DNA of 64,000 nt from Caldithrix abyssi DSM 13497 (GCF_001886815.1 NZ_CP018099.1:310001-374000), one strand, 5' to 3'; positions 37,405-46,415 are shown, numbered from the stretch's first letter. Numbers and translations: made by a program. Notes: generated by a model from the sequence alone, not told the origin.

Positions 37405-38502
37405 ATGGATGGATTACTCTTACTTTTTCTGCTCATCGCCCTTATTTATTTTACCATTCTGCACTTTACTTTTTGGGGGCTTAAAAAACTGCCGCTTAAA
37501 GAACAAAGCGCCTTTCCGCAGGTGTCGGTGGTCATTGCCGCGCACAACGAAGCGCAGCGCATCCGGCCCACGTTAAGATCGCTGGAAAAGCTGGCCTATC
37601 CCGCCGATCGCTACGAAATCATTCTGGTGGACGACGCTTCCGACGATGACACGGCTTCTGTAATCGAGGCCTTTTGCCAGAAGCATGAAAACTGGAAATT
37701 GATCCGTCTGAATTCCAGAGACGATTTTTTAAGCGGAAAAAAACGCGCGCTTAAGGAAGGTATTGCCCGTTCCAGAGGCGAAATCATTTTTACCACCGAT
37801 GCCGATTGTACGGTTCCGCCGCAGTGGCTTACCTTTATGACCGCATACTTTGAGCGCGATGTGGATATGGTGCTTGGCTACTCGCCGCTTAAACGATTTA
37901 AAGGATGGATGAATCGCATTTTGCAGTTCGACAATCTCTTTTCGGCGATTGTGGCCGCGGCGCCGACCACCTGGGGGCTGGCTTTAACCAGCGTGGGGCG
38001 CAACCTGGCTTACCGCAAGGAAACCTACCGTGCGCTGGGCGGTTTTGACGCCTTAAAGAAACACCGCAGCGGCGACGATGTTTACCTGACCGAGCGCTTT
38101 AGCAAACAGGCGAAGGGCAGGATTGTTTTTTGCCCCCATCCCGAAACGTTTGTGGAAACTCTGCCCGTCACCGATTTTAAAACCTTCTGGCATCAGCAAA
38201 TCCGCAAAAATAGTAAAACCCTGCGCAAAAGCTTTTTGAACACGGTTTTTTCGGTTGGCGTTTTTTTAGTGTACGCCTATTTGTGGATTTTTCCCCTCTT
38301 TCGCCCGGCCTTTGTTGAACTCTGGATGGCGGTCATTGGCCTTAAACTGCTACTGGAGTTTATCACGTTAACGCTGGCGGCGCGGCTCTTTCAACGTCGG
38401 TGGCTTGTGCCCTGGCTACCGTTGTTTCAGCTTTTCTATCCGCTTTACATTACCTTTTTCACCATTCTGGGCGCATTCCAGATTTATCAATGGAAAAAAT
38501 GA
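37405..38502 (+). CDS. Family 2 glycosyltransferase, membrane-anchored
   Basis: GT2 enzyme of 365 residues. An N-terminal membrane helix (about 3-22) precedes the GT-A domain: VSVVIAAHNEAQRI, EIILVDDASDDDTA and a FTTDADC metal-binding DxD near residue 130. A later RSGDDVYLTERF segment is the usual acceptor-side ED-type motif. Three C-terminal membrane helices (about 280-360) end the protein. It probably adds a sugar to a lipid carrier for a surface glycan. Next to it is a flippase-like membrane protein, which supports a joint glycolipid role; both are coded in the same direction, 93 bases apart. Confidence 0.85.
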   Translation: MDGLLLLFLLIALIYFTILHFTFWGLKKLPLKEQSAFPQVSVVIAAHNEAQRIRPTLRSLEKLAYPADRYEIILVDDASDDDTASVIEAFCQKHENWKLIRLNSRDDFLSGKKRALKEGIARSRGEIIFTTDADCTVPPQWLTFMTAYFERDVDMVLGYSPLKRFKGWMNRILQFDNLFSAIVAAAPTTWGLALTSVGRNLAYRKETYRALGGFDALKKHRSGDDVYLTERFSKQAKGRIVFCPHPETFVETLPVTDFKTFWHQQIRKNSKTLRKSFLNTVFSVGVFLVYAYLWIFPLFRPAFVELWMAVIGLKLLLEFITLTLAARLFQRRWLVPWLPLFQLFYPLYITFFTILGAFQIYQWKK

Positions 38503-38595
38503 ATAGAATTCTTTAAATTGGGCCTGCAAGTTGGAGGATTCGCATAACGCCATTTCTGAACAGGAAACACGGCTTTAAAAGGCGAAGGATTTTTA

Positions 38596-39552
38596 ATGAA
38601 AGAACAGATCAAGCAAAAACTAACCTTTGTGTTCAAGTATTTTATCGGCCTGGCTTTATTGATCTGGATTCTGGCGCGCGTCGATCGTCAGCAAATGATC
38701 CAGACGCTTTTAGAAATCAGGCCCGCCACCTTTGCTCTGATCTTTGTTCTGGTTTTTTTGAATTTATGGATTCAATTTCGACGCTGGAGATATTTAATCG
38801 AACAACAATCCAGCGATTTCAGTCATAAAGATTTAATTCCTTCTTTTTTCGCCGGATTTACTTTCCGTCTAATCTTGCCCGGCGGCCATGCCGAAATCAG
38901 TAAAATTTTTCTTTTGCCTGGCAAAAAACGAGGCAAGGTAATGGCCTTTGCCATTGAAAAGTTTTTTCAGACGTACGTTAAAACCATTCTTGTGCTGGCC
39001 GGTTTGCCGTTTTTGTTTGCCCAATTTAAGTGGCTGTTCTGGTCGGCGGCGATTTTGTTAATTGTTGCTTACCCTTTTTTCCCGCTTCTTTTGAAAACGC
39101 GCTGGCTGCAAAAATTTCAGGAAAAGGAGGTTCATTACCATAAAATTTTTTTACGGGCGCTTATTTTTTCGGTGGGCGTTTTTTTGTGCCTGATGTTGCA
39201 ATATTTTATTTTGTTAAATGATGCGCATCAGATCGACTTTAACGCCACTTTCTTGACGGTCATTTACATCTGGGGCGCGGGACTTATTCCGGTTTCTGTT
39301 TCTGGCCTGGGCGTGCGCGAAAATATTGCGGCTTTTGTTCTGCAAAAGTACGGAATTCCTGCTTCGACCGCCGTGGGGATTTCTCTTTTGATCTTCATCA
39401 TCAATGCCATTATTCCGGCTCTAATTGGCGTCTTTTTCATTTACCGTCGCCAGCACCACTTTAAAGATGCCCGGGAGACCTTTAAAGTGGTTTCCAGTCA
39501 AATTTATAACCATGGCAAAAAACGTTTTGCGAAAAATAAAGACACCGATTAA
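38596..39552 (+). CDS. LPG synthase TM-domain-like (UPF0104/AglD type) membrane protein
   Basis: Integral membrane protein of 318 residues with about eight hydrophobic segments, beginning YFIGLALLIWILARVD. Residues WIQFRRWRYLIEQQ, FFAGFTFRLILPGGHAEISKIFLL and a closing IWGAGLIPVSVSGLGVRENIAAFVL pattern match the lysylphosphatidylglycerol synthase transmembrane/flippase-like family. Stand-alone members act with glycosyltransferases in lipid or glycan transfer. It has no C-terminal aminoacyl transferase domain, so it is not an MprF. It sits after a GT2 gene, with which it likely works. Confidence 0.78.
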   Translation: MKEQIKQKLTFVFKYFIGLALLIWILARVDRQQMIQTLLEIRPATFALIFVLVFLNLWIQFRRWRYLIEQQSSDFSHKDLIPSFFAGFTFRLILPGGHAEISKIFLLPGKKRGKVMAFAIEKFFQTYVKTILVLAGLPFLFAQFKWLFWSAAILLIVAYPFFPLLLKTRWLQKFQEKEVHYHKIFLRALIFSVGVFLCLMLQYFILLNDAHQIDFNATFLTVIYIWGAGLIPVSVSGLGVRENIAAFVLQKYGIPASTAVGISLLIFIINAIIPALIGVFFIYRRQHHFKDARETFKVVSSQIYNHGKKRFAKNKDTD

Positions 39553-39575
39553 TTTATGTTTTTAAAGGAAACGCC

Positions 39576-40523
39576 ATGAGGCTTGCCATATTTGCTCTGG
39601 CGGTGCTGTTTGGATTTGGCGGCATGCAGGCTCGCTATGCGCAGGTTTGCTATGCGCAGGTTCGCAATGCGCCGCAAAAAAGCCTGAAAATCAAAAAGGT
39701 TATAGACGCCAACCTCTTTTTATCAAGCCAGGGCGACACCGTGCAATTAGCCGGTATCTCGACGCCTTCTCTTTATTCGAAGGATGTGCGCCTGCAGTCG
39801 CTGGCCGCTGAAATTACAGAATACGCCCGAAAAATCTTTAATGACGCGCGTACTTATTTTGAAGCGGTGGACACCAGCCAGAACGGCCGCATCATGGCCC
39901 TTGCTTACCGGCAATTTCTATTAAGAAAAGAATGCATTAACCTGGAATATTTACGCCGCGGGTTTGCGGAATTTGTGCCCCATCCTGCCATTACAGACAG
40001 CGCCGCTTATCTTGAAGCGCAACAATACGCCCGGCAGCAGGGGCGCGGCATCTGGAATCTTAAAAAATATCGCCTAAAAACACAAAATGCTTTTCATTAT
40101 TTTCGAATGGCTGGCGGCATTTTGGCTGTGCATTTCCCGAATAAATATCACAATGATTTAATTGTCCCTATGGTTTCTTTAGGATACCATTACGGTGATT
40201 TGCTCAAATTTTCTCCCGGCGCAAAAACGCACCTGACTTTGGCGGCGCAGGTTTACACGTTCTGGAATATTTTTTTACCAATGCTTCAGTTTGGCCCTGA
40301 ATTGTACTGGAAAAATTTTAGAATTGGGGTTTATGGGGGAAACATTTATCCCGTGTTGCTGCCTAATGTTTTTGGAACCGGAGGGCGGCCGATTAAAATT
40401 GGCTCCATGGAAGTGGGCGTGCGTCGCGTAAAAGCCAACGGCGAATGGTATGAAGTACTTTTTACGGCCTACTGGCCCTCGAACTTTGTTTTTAAAATTG
40501 AATTGAATTTCCCCGGGCTTTAA
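39576..40523 (+). CDS. Exported SNase-like protein with lost catalytic residues
   Basis: 315 residues with a signal peptide. Residues about 35-165 follow the staphylococcal nuclease fold (KIKKVIDANLFL..., VQLAGISTPS, NGRIMALAYRQF, INLEYLRRGFAEFV). But the catalytic set is largely gone: compared with the family's DGDT / VRL.GIDTPE / GR pattern, Arg35 is Gln57, Asp40 is Ser62 and Glu43 is Ser65 here, with only Asp44 and Arg105 retained. The C-terminal ~150 residues (from about FHYFRMAGGIL) are an unrecognised beta-rich domain. The signal-peptide end is odd: a 15-base tandem repeat (39633-39677) gives RYAQVCYAQVRNAP. Probably a binding rather than nuclease protein. Confidence 0.7.
   Translation: MRLAIFALAVLFGFGGMQARYAQVCYAQVRNAPQKSLKIKKVIDANLFLSSQGDTVQLAGISTPSLYSKDVRLQSLAAEITEYARKIFNDARTYFEAVDTSQNGRIMALAYRQFLLRKECINLEYLRRGFAEFVPHPAITDSAAYLEAQQYARQQGRGIWNLKKYRLKTQNAFHYFRMAGGILAVHFPNKYHNDLIVPMVSLGYHYGDLLKFSPGAKTHLTLAAQVYTFWNIFLPMLQFGPELYWKNFRIGVYGGNIYPVLLPNVFGTGGRPIKIGSMEVGVRRVKANGEWYEVLFTAYWPSNFVFKIELNFPGL
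39633..39677 (+). repeat. Three 15-base tandem repeats in the SNase-like gene
   Basis: Units 39633-39647, 39648-39662 and 39663-39677: the first two differ by one base (CGCTATGCGCAGGTT, TGCTATGCGCAGGTT) and the third is more diverged (CGCAATGCGCCGCAA). They code YAQV-type repeats next to the signal-peptide cleavage region. An in-frame slippage site; copy number may vary between strains. Confidence 0.8.
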
Positions 40524-40551
40524 GTTTCATTTTTAAACAGGGAATGATCAG

Positions 40552-41712
40552 ATGAATTTTTTAGATAGATTAACGCTAAGCGTGGTGCCCTTGAAAGCCG
40601 CGCTCCGATCGTTGTTCGTTTTTAAGGTGAGCCATACGCCGCGTCGTCTGTGGAACGTGCTAAAAATTTTGTTTTCCATGGGACTGAGCAGGCTGTTAAA
40701 AAGGCCGATTGTGTGGGGCATTCCGCCGATTGTGATGGTTGAACCGACCAATATTTGCAATTTAAAGTGTCCCATGTGCCCTTCGGGCAATGGGGACATG
40801 GCGCGACCTCGTGGACGGCTGGACATGGAGAACTTTAAACGGTTGATGAAAGATATCGGCCCTGATGTGTACCAGATTCAATTCTGGAATCAGGGCGAAC
40901 CGTTTTTGAACCGCCAATTTTTAGATATGGTGGCCCTGGCCAAAACGTTTGGCGTGATGACCCAGACTTCGACCAACGGGCATTTCATCCGCTCTGTGGA
41001 CGACGCCAGGGCCGTTGTGGAATCTGGCCTGGATCTAATTATTTTTTCGCTGGATGGCACGGATGCGGAGACCTACGCCAGGTATCGCGTGGGCGGCGAT
41101 TTCCACCTGGTTATGCGCGCGCTGGAGTATCTTTCTGAGGCCAAACGGCGGCTGAAGTCCAAGCGTCCGCTGATCGAGCTGCAATTTTTGATTTTTAAAC
41201 ATAACTTGAATGAACTAACGGAAATCATTGAAATTGCCCGTCGCAATCAGGTGGAACGCATTTCTTTTAAAACGGCGCAGATTTACGATGATCAACAGGG
41301 TTTTGAATTTTTGCCGGAAAATGAAAAACTAAGCCGCTATCAATACGACGGCCAGCATTTTTCGCTGAAGAGCGATCTGCCGAACTGGTGTAAGCGTTTG
41401 TGGATGAATACCACCATTAACTGGGACGGTTCGGTAAGTCCCTGCTGTTTTGACAAGGACGCTGACTACGCCATGGCGTACATTTTTGATCGGCCGCTTA
41501 CTTTTAAGCAGGTTTTTAAGAACGAAAAATACACGGCCTTTCGTCGGCAGGTTTTGAGCAACCGTAAAGCAATCGAAATGTGCCGCAACTGTACGGAAGG
41601 GATGAAGGAGCCTTACGCGCGCATTGTGGAGATGCGCGACCGGGTTTCTATTGAGCGTTTTTTGCGGGAAGCGTTACAATTGCAGGACAAAGACGCAGTA
41701 AAAAGCGAGTGA
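40552..41712 (+). CDS. Radical SAM protein with SPASM domain
   Basis: 386 residues. N-terminal helix, then a radical SAM core with Cys69, Cys73 and Cys76 in TNICNLKCPMCPSG, followed by DMENFKRLM, IQFWNQGEPFLN and FSLDGTDAETYARYRVG. The C-terminal half holds a SPASM-type iron-sulfur region with SVSPCCFDKDA and EMCRNCTEGM. SPASM enzymes modify peptides or lipids; the substrate is not evident. It is 28 bases after the SNase-like gene and is followed by the second repeat copy. No precursor peptide gene is visible next to it. Confidence 0.85.
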   Translation: MNFLDRLTLSVVPLKAALRSLFVFKVSHTPRRLWNVLKILFSMGLSRLLKRPIVWGIPPIVMVEPTNICNLKCPMCPSGNGDMARPRGRLDMENFKRLMKDIGPDVYQIQFWNQGEPFLNRQFLDMVALAKTFGVMTQTSTNGHFIRSVDDARAVVESGLDLIIFSLDGTDAETYARYRVGGDFHLVMRALEYLSEAKRRLKSKRPLIELQFLIFKHNLNELTEIIEIARRNQVERISFKTAQIYDDQQGFEFLPENEKLSRYQYDGQHFSLKSDLPNWCKRLWMNTTINWDGSVSPCCFDKDADYAMAYIFDRPLTFKQVFKNEKYTAFRRQVLSNRKAIEMCRNCTEGMKEPYARIVEMRDRVSIERFLREALQLQDKDAVKSE

Positions 41713-41966
41713 GTGGGCGCTGGCGCGAGTAGGGCTGGGCAGAATAACGTGGGGATGTGGGAATTTGGGGAATGGGGAGGTGGAGCGCTCTGTCAGAGCG
41801 CTCCGTTTGGCCGGCGGAGGTCATGGCCCGGGGCAACGCCCCGGGCCTCCTCTTCCCACATCCGTTGATCCCACCACTCCGCTGCCATTTTGCCCGCTCA
41901 ACAATTGGGTGCGGTTATGCTGCCCTGTATGTAAAGAAATGCCGGCTTTTCGAACAAACTTTAAAT
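41713..41966. other. Gene-free stretch carrying a repeat
   Basis: Between the radical SAM gene and the minus-strand DUF1893-like gene. Open frames in it follow the GC-rich palindromes of the repeat at 41782-41847 and have no recognisable protein content. Confidence 0.6.
41782..41847 (+). repeat. Two-hairpin dispersed repeat, copy 2
   Basis: Hairpin B: arms GGAGCGCTCTG and CAGAGCGCTCC around T (41782-41804), then a 20-base spacer starting GTTTGGCCGGCGG, then hairpin A: GGCCCGGGGC, loop AAC, GCCCCGGGCC (41825-41847). It is the reverse complement of the unit at 19990-20055 with near-identical arms and a diverged spacer. Confidence 0.85.
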
Positions 41967-42341
41967 TCAGGTCTGCCTGGATTCAATCCGCCTTTTGATC
42001 AGTTGATAGGCCGTTTTGCCTTCCCATTCTGTGCGCAAAAGTTCTTCGGTCTGGCAGGCCACGCGTTCAATCAACCGCTCAAATGTGTAATCTATTTTAT
42101 AGTAATCCAGCACCTCCCGGGCCAAAAGGCTCATGGTCTGACCCTGCATCTTTTTAAAACCGAAATAGACCAGAATCAACGCCGCCGCCCGTCCGATGAT
42201 CTTGTCTTTTACCAATAATTCCGCTGTTTGATACGAATTGGCGTTTAGAAATCGTTCGAGTTCAAACAATGGATGAAGCCAGTGCCTGTCCGAAGCAAAA
42301 ATCAGTTCATTCCCCTTATAAACTTCCAGCGAATGGATCAT
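41967..42341 (-). CDS. DUF1893-like (TM1506-type) small protein
   Basis: 124 residues, cytoplasmic. The pattern SLEVYKGNELIFASD, KIIGRAAALILVYFGF and YKIDYTFERLIERV matches my memory of the DUF1893 family (TM1506 of Thermotoga has a cytidine-deaminase-like fold without a clear active site). Function in this family is not known. The gene overlaps no other; the start has only a short ACGGA directly before ATG. It is transcribed towards the repeat, and no neighbour suggests a partner. Confidence 0.6.
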   Translation of the reverse strand: MIHSLEVYKGNELIFASDRHWLHPLFELERFLNANSYQTAELLVKDKIIGRAAALILVYFGFKKMQGQTMSLLAREVLDYYKIDYTFERLIERVACQTEELLRTEWEGKTAYQLIKRRIESRQT

Positions 42342-42468
42342 TCCGTAAAAACTCTCTTTTAGAAAAAACCAACATAAAATTTAATAATCAGCAGCGCATT
42401 CAAAATTACGTTGCCTGAGAGAATCAGACAAGTTTAAATTTGTATGACCTGTCGGTTGGATGAGTTAA

Positions 42469-43491
42469 TCAAGCCGACACCTTAAATTTTTCTTTGATTT
42501 TTTGCCAGACGGTTTGCGGCTTAATCTCTAACATGCAGCGGAAATGATCTTCCGGACATTCATGGTGGCCATGCTTGCCGCACGGGCGACAGTAGAGATC
42601 CGGCACCTCAAAAACCCAATCCTCATCTCTAAAAGGGAAAAAACCAAATCGCCGAACAGTAGGACCGAAAAAAGCAAACACATCGGTTTGCACGGCGTTG
42701 GCAATGTGCATGGCGCCGCTGTCGTTACAAATCATCAAATCACATTTTTCGATGACCGCCGCCGACTGCAAAATGCTTAGTCGGCCCGCGAGATTCAATG
42801 CCTGTTGCGCTTCAGCCTGATCGATAATTTGCTGGCAAAGGTCACGCTCATCGCCGCTGCCGATGAAAATCAGGTTGAACCTCTTCTTTAAGAGCGCAAC
42901 CAACTGCGCATAATACTCCGCCGGCCAGCGCTTGGTTGGCCACACCGAACCGGGAGCCAGGGCAATGGTAGGACGCTGCGCATCCACCTGCCGCCACAGG
43001 CGATCGGCCTTTTCCCGATCTTCTTCAGAAGGGAATAGTTGCGTTTGGATGGAAAATGTTTGATCGCTAAAAAAAGAAAGGAGCTTCAGATATTTTTCTA
43101 TGGTCAAACCGTCTGATGGCACGGGCGCTTTGTGCGTTAAAAAAAAGCGAATGGGATTTCTGTTAAAGCCCACGCGTGTGGGAATGCCCGCCAGACGAAT
43201 CAAAAGCCCGGTGGTCAATGAACTGTGCGGGCTGAAAGCCAGCTCATGCCGGCGCGCTTTTAAAATTTGCAACACATTTTTAAAAGCCGTGCGTTTTTGA
43301 CCGCGTTTATCGAACAAAATGGTTTGATCGATGTGCGGATTGTTGGCCAGCGCGCCCGCTGTTTGCGGAATGACCAGCACATCCAGTTGCGAATCGGGGA
43401 AAACCTGCTTAATGGCTCGAATTAAGGGCGTGGTTAAAATGACATCGCCCAGATAAGCTGTTTGAACCAGTAAAATCTTTTGAAAACTCAT
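42469..43491 (-). CDS. Family 9 glycosyltransferase (lipopolysaccharide heptosyltransferase-like)
   Basis: GT9 enzyme of 340 residues, using an ADP-heptose-like donor for core oligosaccharide. N-terminal KILLVQTAYLGDVILTTPLIRAIK, ALANNPHIDQTILFD, and the C-terminal donor-site region IALAPGSVWPTKRWPAEYYAQLV and CDLMICNDSGAMHIANAV are all characteristic. It resembles the heptosyltransferase II group, but the acceptor cannot be told. C-terminal cysteines (YCRPCGKHGHHECPEDHFRC) form an extra metal-binding-like tail seen in some members. Codes for outer-membrane glycan assembly, consistent with a Gram-negative cell. Confidence 0.85.
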   Translation of the reverse strand: MSFQKILLVQTAYLGDVILTTPLIRAIKQVFPDSQLDVLVIPQTAGALANNPHIDQTILFDKRGQKRTAFKNVLQILKARRHELAFSPHSSLTTGLLIRLAGIPTRVGFNRNPIRFFLTHKAPVPSDGLTIEKYLKLLSFFSDQTFSIQTQLFPSEEDREKADRLWRQVDAQRPTIALAPGSVWPTKRWPAEYYAQLVALLKKRFNLIFIGSGDERDLCQQIIDQAEAQQALNLAGRLSILQSAAVIEKCDLMICNDSGAMHIANAVQTDVFAFFGPTVRRFGFFPFRDEDWVFEVPDLYCRPCGKHGHHECPEDHFRCMLEIKPQTVWQKIKEKFKVSA

Positions 43492-43710
43492 CGGCTCTTC
43501 CTGTTTTAATAAACGGCAAGTTAAGAAAAAGGAACGGTTGAAGTCAAAAGGAAGAATTTAAAAAGACGTTCTGAAAAAGATAAGCGGTTTAGGTTGTTTA
43601 AAACGTACACACGGTAAAAACCGCACCGTGGCCGGGTGAGCATGACGCATCCGTTAAGATGCGCTCGTTATCACTGCATGGCCGCGTTTGAAAGTAGAGT
43701 GTTCCAAATA

Positions 43711-45738
43711 TTAAGCTTTTACAGCATGCAATTGAGCATTACTAACCATATTTTGTGCCATGTTTTTAATCTTGAGGGCAAATTCATCGTCTCTTTCAAG
43801 AGCATCGGCCAGGGCCTGTAACGTTTGATAATAACGGTTCCATGAACGTTTCTCTTTTTCAAACTGTTTTTGCAATGGCGATGGATTGCCTTCGGTGAAT
43901 TCCATGGCCGCTTTTAAACGTTTAGCGCCAGTCTGGATAAATTCCATGATCTGATCCGCCGACTCTTTATGAGCCTTTTCCAGCCCTTTTAAGATAAAAC
44001 GCAACGTTACAATCGTCGCAGGAATGGCAGAAATAAAGCTACCGGTAAAGGGCGCCAGCTCTTCTTTTACGGCCGAAAGATCAGGATCAACCATTCGGGC
44101 GTAGGCGCTAAAATAGAGTATGCGCACGTAATCGCCGATTATTTTTCCGTTTTCGGCCGCTTTAATGGCCTTTTGGGCAAACAGATGTTTATCGTGGCGC
44201 ATGATCAGGCCTGGCTGATGCACGTAGCGCAGCAGGGGCTCTTTGCTGTTAAACACGCTCAGGATAAAAGCCTGGTCTTCCGCGCGGCCCATGAAGGTGG
44301 GCGTAAAAGGATGATGCGCAAACAGGCTTTTAACCAGGATGCCGTTGGTGCCCCCGGTTACGTGAATGCGCTGCAGACATTGCTTCCGGCCGTCCAGCGG
44401 CCCATGACCATAACGTGTCATCATTTCGACAGAGGTGGATAAAGCCTGCGGCAAGCGACTGAAAAAGACGAATTCTTCGGGGTGTTCAGGCCCATTAGGA
44501 AAGGGAACATCCGGCGTAAAAAGCGATTTTTCGATGTCGCTGGCGTTGACCAGAGCGCCGGCGATCATTCCCAGTTGAACGTCCCTTTGTTTGAAATCCC
44601 GTCCATAAGCGCCCCATAGCGGGGTTCTAAACAATTCCAGCGCCGAATGCCCTGTTTCGCGCACCAGGATTTCCTGCGGAAAGACCTGATCCAGATCGAT
44701 CTTAAAGGTGGCTTTAATCTGCGGATCAATGAGTACCTGCCACAGGGCGGAAATGGCCTTAAGAAAGGTGTAGTGTCGGCCGTACTCGCCATCCACGCCA
44801 AACACAGGGAATTCCTCATCTGTAATCTTTAAATAGCGCTCGGCTGCTGGCTTTAAAATTTTGCTGATTATTTTGCGGCAATCGGTTTCCGTAAATAAAT
44901 ATAAATCCAGATTTTCAAACGCTCCGTGTCGGGCCATTAAATATTGCACATAGGATTTTGCCACTTGATGTAAATAGGAATGAGTAACCGAGCAGGAAAG
45001 CACGCAAGTCAATCGCTGGCCGCTGCCAACAGCGCCGTGTTGCTTTTCGAACGCCATCATTTTTTCCAGGCCGTTCAGCCCGTAAAGAATTTCGTTGTTC
45101 TCGGCAGGAGCGTCCAGAGGGATGGGGTGATCGTACCAGAACTGCTGGGCGGCGTTGCGATGGCGGTCAACCACTTTTTGAATATTTTTCGGCAGCTCGG
45201 AATGGTTGTCCAGTGGAGGACGTAACAGCACATTGGAGGTGAAAAGAATTTCCCTGGCGGGATTTTCAAGGGGCGCCGGATTTGGCTTACGAAGCGTTAC
45301 CTTTCTTTTGCGCAGTAAATCCTGTTCCGCTTTCTTTTTGTTCAATAAGATTTCACGGCCTTCGGGAAACAGAACTTTCCAGGCCGCCATGTACAGCGAT
45401 TCGGCAGACTCTCCGGCCTCTTTGAGGTCGGGCAGGGAAGAAAGGGCGGCGTTTTCGATTTCTTGCTTTAGTTTTCCTTTAAGCTGCAGGATAAAATGGA
45501 CAGGTTCCTGCCAGAATCTGGCGTCCTCCAGCAGCAAATCATTAAACAGATTAGACGCAAAACGAAGCAGTTGATGATCAGATTCAAAAAGGTAAATGAA
45601 GCTTGCTCGAAAAAAGCCTTCATATTTTTCGAGCTCTGCCTGGCGTGATTTAGAGGAAGGCGCGGCATGGTTGCCAGCCGGTAGCCTGGAAAATAAAGTG
45701 GATATCCATGTTTGAAATTCTGGCCATGTGATGCGCAT
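43711..45738 (-). CDS. Large unrecognised protein with a GT-A-like core
   Basis: 675 residues, no signal peptide or membrane helices. I do not recognise a family. The middle has a possible nucleotide-sugar transferase pattern: SCSVTHSYLHQVAKSYVQ helix, a TFKIDLDQVFPQ strand with an acidic DLD motif and, about 130 residues later, MGRAEDQAFIL resembling the ED motif of GT-A enzymes. N- and C-terminal parts are helical and charged. It starts 57 bases after tsaC's stop on the same strand. One reading is a glycosyltransferase acting on a large cytoplasmic or lipid substrate; confidence in that is low. Confidence 0.5.
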   Translation of the reverse strand: MRITWPEFQTWISTLFSRLPAGNHAAPSSKSRQAELEKYEGFFRASFIYLFESDHQLLRFASNLFNDLLLEDARFWQEPVHFILQLKGKLKQEIENAALSSLPDLKEAGESAESLYMAAWKVLFPEGREILLNKKKAEQDLLRKRKVTLRKPNPAPLENPAREILFTSNVLLRPPLDNHSELPKNIQKVVDRHRNAAQQFWYDHPIPLDAPAENNEILYGLNGLEKMMAFEKQHGAVGSGQRLTCVLSCSVTHSYLHQVAKSYVQYLMARHGAFENLDLYLFTETDCRKIISKILKPAAERYLKITDEEFPVFGVDGEYGRHYTFLKAISALWQVLIDPQIKATFKIDLDQVFPQEILVRETGHSALELFRTPLWGAYGRDFKQRDVQLGMIAGALVNASDIEKSLFTPDVPFPNGPEHPEEFVFFSRLPQALSTSVEMMTRYGHGPLDGRKQCLQRIHVTGGTNGILVKSLFAHHPFTPTFMGRAEDQAFILSVFNSKEPLLRYVHQPGLIMRHDKHLFAQKAIKAAENGKIIGDYVRILYFSAYARMVDPDLSAVKEELAPFTGSFISAIPATIVTLRFILKGLEKAHKESADQIMEFIQTGAKRLKAAMEFTEGNPSPLQKQFEKEKRSWNRYYQTLQALADALERDDEFALKIKNMAQNMVSNAQLHAVKA

Positions 45739-45794
45739 TGTTTTTTCCGTTTATTTTAATTTTGGAAAAAAGACAGGTACGGTGCAAGAAAATT

Positions 45795-46415
45795 TCAATA
45801 ATAAAGCGCTTCGATATCCCCCGAGCCTTCGCGCAGAATTTCCGGCTCAGGCCCGGAAAAATCCACAATGGTTGAAGGTTTGTTAACCATCACGCCGGCG
45901 TCCAGAATAAGGTCGATTTCATGCTGGTAACACCTGGCAATTTCCAGCGGATCGGTGTAAAAGCCGTCTGAGCCCTGCGGGACGCTGGTGCTTAGAATGG
46001 GGCGCCCCAGTTCCTGCACCAGGGCCTGCGCTACAATAGAATCGGGGATGCGAATGCCCACCGTTTTTTGATTGCTAAGCAGTAATTTGGGCACTTTTTT
46101 GGTGGCTTTAAGAATGAATGTGTAAGGCCCTGGCACAACGCGCCGCATGATTTTATAAGCGTAATCCGGAACCAGCGCCCACTCGGCAATATTTTTTAAA
46201 TCGGGCAGAATGAAACTGAGCATTTTGTGTTTGGATTCTTTTTTAATGCGCAACACGCGCTCTATGGCTTTTTTATTAAACAGATCGATTCCCAGTCCGT
46301 AAATGGTATCGGTGGGATAAACGACGATCCCTCCCTGACTTAAAATTTCCGCGGCTCGCTTGATCAGCCTTTTTTGCGGATGATCCAGATAGACATGTTG
46401 AATTTCTACTGCCAT
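45795..46415 (-). CDS. tsaC: L-threonylcarbamoyladenylate synthase (YrdC/TsaC family)
   Basis: Makes threonylcarbamoyl-AMP from Thr, bicarbonate and ATP for the t6A37 modification of tRNA. 206 residues with the YrdC signature: EILSQGGIVVYPTDTIYGLGIDL, the KKESKHKMLSFILPD substrate loop and GPYTFILKATKKVPKLL. C-terminal PSTIVDFSGPEPEILREGSGDIE is typical. There is no Sua5 C-terminal domain, so it is the short form. Start ATG with TAAGGGAATGAA; the box TTTTGTAAATTAGC lies about 25-40 bases upstream. Confidence 0.93.
   Translation of the reverse strand: MAVEIQHVYLDHPQKRLIKRAAEILSQGGIVVYPTDTIYGLGIDLFNKKAIERVLRIKKESKHKMLSFILPDLKNIAEWALVPDYAYKIMRRVVPGPYTFILKATKKVPKLLLSNQKTVGIRIPDSIVAQALVQELGRPILSTSVPQGSDGFYTDPLEIARCYQHEIDLILDAGVMVNKPSTIVDFSGPEPEILREGSGDIEALYY

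Noticed and set aside
41757-42218. 153-codon plus-strand frame crossing the repeat and the DUF1893-like gene
   Set aside because: Its first part is the palindromic repeat and the rest is antisense to the DUF1893-like gene.
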